Of a stretch of 39,615 bases of DNA, positions 31,537-39,615 are shown piece after piece. Under the pieces are notes generated by a model. It was not told where the DNA came from, searched no databases, and was given only the letters and a program-made list of their open reading frames with translations. Source of the stretch: Oscillospiraceae bacterium. Lineage in GTDB: Bacteria > Bacillota > Clostridia > Oscillospirales > Ruminococcaceae. The DNA lies in assembly GCA_030533325.1 (NCBI GenBank), contig JAUNJJ010000023.1, positions 1-39,615 on the forward strand, given 5' to 3'. A program made the position numbers and the translations under genes. Numbering within the stretch: position 1 is the first letter of the stretch; every line of letters starts with the position of its first letter.

Positions 31537-31567
31537 AAAACCGGAAACGCTTGTTTCCGGTTTTTTT
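31537..31567 (+). terminator. tRNA operon terminator 1
   Basis: AAAACCGGAAAC (31537-31548) and GTTTCCGGTTTT (31553-31564) form a perfect 12-bp stem with a GCTT loop and T7. Confidence 0.93.
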
Positions 31568-31579
31568 ATTTTTGTACTG

Positions 31580-31610
31580 AAGCTGTATCTCTGTCAGAGA
31601 TACAGCTTTT
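31580..31610 (+). terminator. tRNA operon terminator 2
   Basis: AAGCTGTATCTCT (31580-31592) pairs with AGAGATACAGCTT (31596-31608) with a three-base loop, followed by a T-run. It is a second, back-to-back terminator. Confidence 0.85.
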
Positions 31611-31683
31611 ATTCATCCTTCTTTTTTTGCTTTTTTCAACAAAGCGTACAGATTTTTTTCATCACAGATATAATACAATTATA

Positions 31684-31712
31684 TTGACTTTTCATAAAAA
31701 TCTAACTATAAT
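31684..31712 (+). promoter_or_regulatory. Promoter of the dockerin beta-galactosidase
   Basis: TTGACT (31684-31689), 17 bp, TATAAT (31707-31712). Predicted start near 31719, leader about 75 nt. Confidence 0.75.
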
Positions 31713-31733
31713 TTAATATATAGGCCAATGAAT

Positions 31734-31749
31734 CGTACATATTTGTACG
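31734..31749. promoter_or_regulatory. Possible operator in the beta-galactosidase leader
   Basis: CGTACA (31734-31739) and TGTACG (31744-31749) form a perfect inverted repeat with a 4-base spacer, about 15-30 bases after the predicted start site. This position suits a repressor site or a small 5'-UTR hairpin. Confidence 0.4.
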
Positions 31750-31763
31750 TAAAGTAAGTGTAA

Positions 31764-36068
<4,305 letters not shown>

Positions 36069-36091
36069 TTACGCAACTAAGTAAAATTCTT

Positions 36092-36127
36092 ACAGGATTC
36101 CGGCTAAATCCGGAATCCTGTTTTTTT
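36092..36127 (+). terminator. Terminator after beta-galactosidase
   Basis: ACAGGATTCCGG (36092-36103) and CCGGAATCCTGT (36110-36121) pair perfectly, loop CTAAAT, then T6. Confidence 0.93.
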
Positions 36128-36163
36128 ATCAGATATATTTTTACAGTTTATCACGGAAAATAT

Positions 36164-36192
36164 TTGATTATTTTTTCATATCATTGTATAAT
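36164..36192 (+). promoter_or_regulatory. Promoter of the esterase-protease pair
   Basis: TTGATT (36164-36169), 17 bp, TATAAT (36187-36192), with start near 36199 and AAAGGAGG before the ATG at 36224. Confidence 0.75.
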
Positions 36193-36223
36193 ATATCTAT
36201 AAAAGCAAAAGGAGGAACTCAGA

Positions 36224-37168
36224 ATGCTTCTAAACAAATACCCTCTTCATCCGGACTACAGAAAAATATCTCTTCTGAATTTTCCTGCATCTGTTTCACT
36301 TCTGCCGGCATTCAACTTCTGTCTGTCAGAAATAAACAAGCAGGAACACAGTACAAAATCAGTAAGAGTATACAGAAAACAAATAAACGGATACAGAGGA
36401 ACACGCATAAATCTTTTAATTTACGAACCGTATAATCTCCCGGAAAATGCACCGTGTCTCATATACTATCACGGCGGCGGATTTATGTTCAAAGCCTCGA
36501 CTCATCATTTTTCCACTGTCAGAACCTACGCACTTAAGACTGGATGCAAGGTAATATTTCCGGACTATTCAACCCTGCCGGAAACAGCATTTCCAACCCC
36601 TGCTGAAGAGTGTTACAAGACGTATATATGGGCAGTAAAGAACGCCGCTATCCTTGATATCAATCCGAAAAAAATAGCCGTTGCAGGAGACAGTGCCGGC
36701 GGAAATCTGGCTGCAGCGGTCACTCTTATGGCAAGAGACCGACACGCACCTTTGCCGTGTTTTCAGATGCTTATATACCCGGTTCTTGACAGAAGAATGA
36801 AAACTGATTCCATGAAAAAATACTATGACACTCCAATGTGGAACAGCGGACTCTCAATGATTATGTGGAAACTCTACCTTCGCCGGGGAGAATCAGAACA
36901 CATGGAATATGCTTCCCCTTCGGAAGCAAAAGATCTAAGCGGACTTCCGCCGGCATATATAGAAACAGCCGAGTTTGACTGTCTGCATGACGAAGGAATA
37001 TTATACGCTGAAAGGCTTAAAGAATCCGGAAATAAAGTTACCCTCAGAAACACAAAGGGAACTCCCCACGGATATGACTGTATACCGAATGCACATATCA
37101 CCAGAACATGCATGAAACTCCGCATACTCCATCTTAAAAAAGCATTTGAGGAAGGAGAAAATGCATAA
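36224..37168 (+). CDS. HSL-family (type IV) alpha/beta-hydrolase esterase, 314 aa
   Basis: Cytoplasmic carboxylesterase. YYHGGGFMF is the oxyanion-hole HGGG motif, AVAGDSAGGNLAAAV carries the nucleophile Ser, ETAEFDCLHDEG the Asp, and GTPHGYDC the His, completing the hormone-sensitive-lipase type triad. Other features are FPDYSTLPETAFPTP and LIYPVLDRRMKTDSM. No signal peptide. Length is typical (about 310). It overlaps the CPBP gene (TAATG), so both are translated together. The substrate is unknown; short acyl esters, perhaps acetylated or feruloylated plant fragments, are possible. Confidence 0.9.
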   Translation: MLLNKYPLHPDYRKISLLNFPASVSLLPAFNFCLSEINKQEHSTKSVRVYRKQINGYRGTRINLLIYEPYNLPENAPCLIYYHGGGFMFKASTHHFSTVRTYALKTGCKVIFPDYSTLPETAFPTPAEECYKTYIWAVKNAAILDINPKKIAVAGDSAGGNLAAAVTLMARDRHAPLPCFQMLIYPVLDRRMKTDSMKKYYDTPMWNSGLSMIMWKLYLRRGESEHMEYASPSEAKDLSGLPPAYIETAEFDCLHDEGILYAERLKESGNKVTLRNTKGTPHGYDCIPNAHITRTCMKLRILHLKKAFEEGENA

Positions 37169-38229
37169 TGGAAAACGAAATTCATGATATCATTGATACC
37201 AAATCAATAAAAAAAGAGCTCAGGAGAGACGCTAATGTAAATGCTGTTCTTCTGTTCATTTTCTGGCTGATATATTATGCGGCATCATTATTTCTCCCCG
37301 TCGCTGTAAAATTAATTGCTCCGGAAATGGATGAGTCAAACCTCAGCAGTCTTGCCACTCTTATTTTCTACATCATACTTTATCCGATAGGATTTCCTGT
37401 CATTTTCATTATCTTCCGTAAAATATCAAAAGGATATAAAGACCAGAAAATAATAAGCTGCTTCAGGAAGCCTCAGATGCCTGCCGGATGGGTTGCAAAG
37501 TGGATATTTCTTACCATAGGTGCAACATATGCCGCCGCATATATTTCCAGTTTTCTTGAAATGATATTCGAATTCATAACCGGAACAGATCTTAACGGAC
37601 TGACCGGTGCACCTGAAAGCAACAAGCTCGGTATGATAACAACTCTCATATCTGCTCCTCTGTTCGCACCGATATTTGAAGAGCTCTTTTTCCGCGGAGT
37701 CCTTTACAGGAACGTTCAGAACTACGGAAAATGGAGCATGATGATTATCGGTGGTCTCACATTCGGAATCTGGCACGCAAACTATCCGCAGTTCCTGTTT
37801 GCAGCCGTCATGGGCGTTTTCTCATGTTTTCTTTTTGAAAAAACAAAATCAATAATCCCATCCATGATAGTTCACTTCATAGTAAACTGTATCGGTGCAA
37901 CTATGCTTGTTTTAGTCTCAAAGCTAGGTCTGTCAGATACCAGCGAAATTGCATACATGAGCTCTTCACTTTTCTTCGAGCATCCGTTTATCATGCTGGC
38001 AATAATGCTTGCCGGACTTACGATAATGGCAGTTCTGCTTCTCTGGTTTATCTTTATGATAATAGAAATAACCTGCCACAGTGACAGCTTCAGAATTTCC
38101 GGCCGTGAAACAACCGGAATTTCAGGTATATCAGCATTCTTTACGTATATGACAGCTCCGCTTATGATTATCGCCATGCTCGGCATGCTGGGACTTACAG
38201 TATTCCGCGCACTCGGCGGTCAGATATAA
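37168..38229 (+). CDS. CPBP-family intramembrane metalloprotease, 353 aa
   Basis: Polytopic membrane protein with about eight helices (25-50, 60-80, 105-130, 150-165, 185-200, 212-232, 250-280 and the C-terminal pair). The catalytic CAAX/Abi motifs are APIFEELFFRGVLYR (the Glu-Glu and Arg), FGIWHANYPQF and MIVHFIVNCIG, which supply the metal-binding histidines. CPBP proteins process prenylated peptides or bacteriocins, or confer self-immunity; here the partner is unknown. It is translationally coupled to the esterase by TAATG overlap. A terminator follows seven bases later. Confidence 0.9.
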   Translation: MENEIHDIIDTKSIKKELRRDANVNAVLLFIFWLIYYAASLFLPVAVKLIAPEMDESNLSSLATLIFYIILYPIGFPVIFIIFRKISKGYKDQKIISCFRKPQMPAGWVAKWIFLTIGATYAAAYISSFLEMIFEFITGTDLNGLTGAPESNKLGMITTLISAPLFAPIFEELFFRGVLYRNVQNYGKWSMMIIGGLTFGIWHANYPQFLFAAVMGVFSCFLFEKTKSIIPSMIVHFIVNCIGATMLVLVSKLGLSDTSEIAYMSSSLFFEHPFIMLAIMLAGLTIMAVLLLWFIFMIIEITCHSDSFRISGRETTGISGISAFFTYMTAPLMIIAMLGMLGLTVFRALGGQI

Positions 38230-38235
38230 AAATAT

Positions 38236-38264
38236 CCCCTCTGATTACAGAGGGGAACTTTTTT
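38236..38264. terminator. Terminator between CPBP and CE2-like genes
   Basis: CCCCTCTG (38236-38243) and CAGAGGGG (38248-38255) with loop ATTA, and T6 at 38259-38264. It is well formed for the plus strand; the minus side has only a mixed A/T flank (TATTTTTATA). Confidence 0.85.
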
Positions 38265-38268
38265 ACTG

Positions 38269-39339
38269 TCAGGAAAGAAATCCGTCAATGCTTCTTATTC
38301 TTTCAGCAAGAAAAGCTGAAATTAATTCCTGTGTAACAGCAGAAGGATGCCAGTCAGCACCATATCCGTCACTTTCCTTCTGATTTGCGAAAAGAAAGCT
38401 CATTATTCTGTTATCCGACTCTGAAGCAAATTTTTCCTTTGCCTTCTCTATAGCAGGATATATTTCCGAACAGCCCATAATTCCCACAGTACATATAATA
38501 CATGCTGCGGGATTTTTCTCTCTGACAAGACAGAGAAAATCAAAATATTTTTCTGAAAACTCTTCAGTCCGGGCGGCAAAGTCGTGTTTTATATACGTAT
38601 AGTCATTTGTACCGAGATTTATTACTAAAAAATCATGTTTCTTTTTACTAAAATCCCACGGTTTAGCGTATTCGGAGATTTTTGCCGTGCTGGTATAATA
38701 ATCAGGTACAATGCTGTCAGCATCTTTTTCCCCGTTTTCAGTATATCCCGAAATAACGCCATGTCCGCTGTACGAAACCGCACTGTAATCAGCATCAAGA
38801 AGCTGTGCTGTCAGATATGCATAGGATTTCATGAAGTTTTCTGTTGATGTAGTAAAGGATTCATCACCTGATTCTGACTCCACACCATAGGCACAAGTTA
38901 TAGAATCCCCGATAAATTCTATGCTGTATTTTTTTGCAGGAACCGGAATCAGCGGATGCTGCGATTCTGAAACCACATTTATGGATTTTATGCCTACAGC
39001 ACCATAATTCGCCTCAGAAAGATGTATAATTCTTACCGGCACCTTTTTCTCATCTTCTGCCAGAAAAATTTTTACCCTTTGCTCACGGCTGCTCATAAGC
39101 GAATCCTCAACAAGCCTTTCACCGGCAAATACCACATATCTCGGACGGTACTGTTCCTCTGAATTTACCGATGAATCTCCGGCAAGAACTATCTCTGCCT
39201 CTGAAGCATCAAGAAAAAATTCTGCAGCAGAACCACTGTGCACAAGCCACGTTACCTTTCCGTCATCATATACCCTTCCCGTAAGTTTCACATTTGCGTC
39301 CACTGCCCTATATGTTCTGAGATCTTTTTTCATTTTCAA
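38269..39339 (-). CDS. CE2-like SGNH carbohydrate esterase, 356 aa
   Basis: Two domains: an N-terminal jelly-roll (about 15-130, LTGRVYDDGKVTWLVHSG, FAGERLVEDSLM, HLSEANYGAVGIKSI), then an SGNH hydrolase starting EFIGDSITCAYGVES (nucleophile Ser). Conserved NLGTNDYTY and GADWHPS supply the Asn and the Asp-His pair. This jelly-roll/SGNH layout is that of acetylxylan-esterase family CE2. No signal peptide is present, so unlike several known CE2 enzymes it should act inside the cell, on imported acetylated oligosaccharides. The start is TTG at 39339, seven bases after AGGAG; an ATG two codons later is too far from that site. No dockerin is present. Convergent with the CPBP gene. Confidence 0.82.
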   Translation of the reverse strand: MKMKKDLRTYRAVDANVKLTGRVYDDGKVTWLVHSGSAAEFFLDASEAEIVLAGDSSVNSEEQYRPRYVVFAGERLVEDSLMSSREQRVKIFLAEDEKKVPVRIIHLSEANYGAVGIKSINVVSESQHPLIPVPAKKYSIEFIGDSITCAYGVESESGDESFTTSTENFMKSYAYLTAQLLDADYSAVSYSGHGVISGYTENGEKDADSIVPDYYTSTAKISEYAKPWDFSKKKHDFLVINLGTNDYTYIKHDFAARTEEFSEKYFDFLCLVREKNPAACIICTVGIMGCSEIYPAIEKAKEKFASESDNRIMSFLFANQKESDGYGADWHPSAVTQELISAFLAERIRSIDGFLS

Positions 39340-39560
39340 ATTATCGCTCCTGTTCCGTCATCTCATACATTTATATTATAAACTATTTAATATATTTTTT
39401 CAACAATTATAGTTAACTTCACTTTGAATCAAAGAGATAAAAAAATCTGAAAATTTGCGTCTGAAAATTTTTTAAAAAATTTTTCGAAAAAGTGTTGACA
39501 AACTCATTTCTTTAGTGTATAATTAAGAAGCTGTCAAACGAACAGCAAACAAAACAGCAA
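39340..39560. other. Spacer between the CE2-like gene and tRNA-Pro
   Basis: About 220 AT-rich bases. Apart from the tRNA promoter at 39495-39523 I see no reading frame and no structured element. Confidence 0.5.
39495..39523 (+). promoter_or_regulatory. tRNA-type promoter of tRNA-Pro
   Basis: TTGACA (39495-39500), 17 bp and TATAAT (39518-39523), flanked by AAAAAGTG before and AGTG inside, as at 31311-31339. Confidence 0.9.
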
Positions 39561-39615
39561 CGAGGCGTAACTCAGTTTGGTAGAGTGCTTGGTTTGGGAC
39601 CAAGATGCCGCAGGT
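39561..39615 (+). tRNA. tRNA-Pro (anticodon TGG), 3' end cut by the window
   Basis: Acceptor CGAGGCG, D-arm ACTC...GAGT, then anticodon stem CTTGG/CCAAG around TTTGGGA (TGG at 39595-39597). The T-arm and 3' acceptor strand are beyond the window. Confidence 0.93.

Overview
The window looks like a chromosome segment of a low-GC, anaerobic, fibre-degrading Clostridia, most likely Ruminococcus or a close relative. The evidence is a secreted beta-galactosidase ending in a cellulosomal dockerin, a cellobiose phosphorylase, a dual-subunit (AccA/AccD) FAS-II locus, the Firmicutes yabP-yabQ-divIC-yabR block, anaerobic ThiH-type thiazole synthesis, and frequent TTG starts with strong Shine-Dalgarno sites. 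Genus is inferred from gene content only; no rRNA is present.

Layout. (1) 1-4.2 kb, accessory: a left-truncated secreted GH24 lysozyme (minus), an XRE-type regulator behind a twin-palindrome site, and a solitary STAND/NB-ARC ATPase with C-terminal helical repeats. (2) 4.3-11.9 kb: two paralogous ECF sigma/anti-sigma operons. The first anti-sigma is a 1072-residue fusion of a cytoplasmic sigma-binding segment, one membrane helix, a probable beta-propeller and a C-terminal solute-binding-protein domain. Between the operons lie a JAMM-like metalloprotease gene with a 42-residue acidic partner, and a stub of an AAA-ATPase-like gene. A ~130-140 bp element occurs twice, with a shorter third relic. 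(3) 12.0-14.5 kb: cellobiose phosphorylase with its own promoter. (4) 14.5-17.3 kb: thiS-thiG-thiH-tenI, with a terminator-like hairpin in its leader. (5) 17.4-19.0 kb: yabP-yabQ, then divIC-yabR. (6) 19.0-26.7 kb, minus strand: fabH-fabG-fabF-accB-fabZ-accC-accD-accA-acpP and a small membrane protein. (7) 27.0-31.2 kb, plus strand: fabD-aroE-aroK-amidohydrolase-degenerate nucleotidyltransferase-HEPN. (8) 31.3-31.6 kb: tRNA-Met and tRNA-Glu. (9) 31.7-39.3 kb: dockerin beta-galactosidase, an HSL-type esterase plus a CPBP membrane protease, and a CE2-like esterase on the minus strand. (10) A truncated tRNA-Pro at the right edge.

How it fits together. The beta-galactosidase (outside the cell) and cellobiose phosphorylase (inside) belong to plant-fibre use, and the CE2-like esterase may remove acetyl groups from imported sugars. 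The divergent FAS loci jointly supply malonyl-CoA, malonyl-ACP and the elongation cycle, but no enoyl-ACP reductase is encoded here. The sigma operons look like envelope or nutrient sensors; the solute-binding domain on the first suggests direct sensing of an extracellular ligand. The best candidates for undescribed biology are that fusion sensor, the JAMM/42-residue pair with its promoter palindrome, the repeated structured element, and the MNT-like/HEPN pair whose nucleotidyltransferase has lost its catalytic motif.
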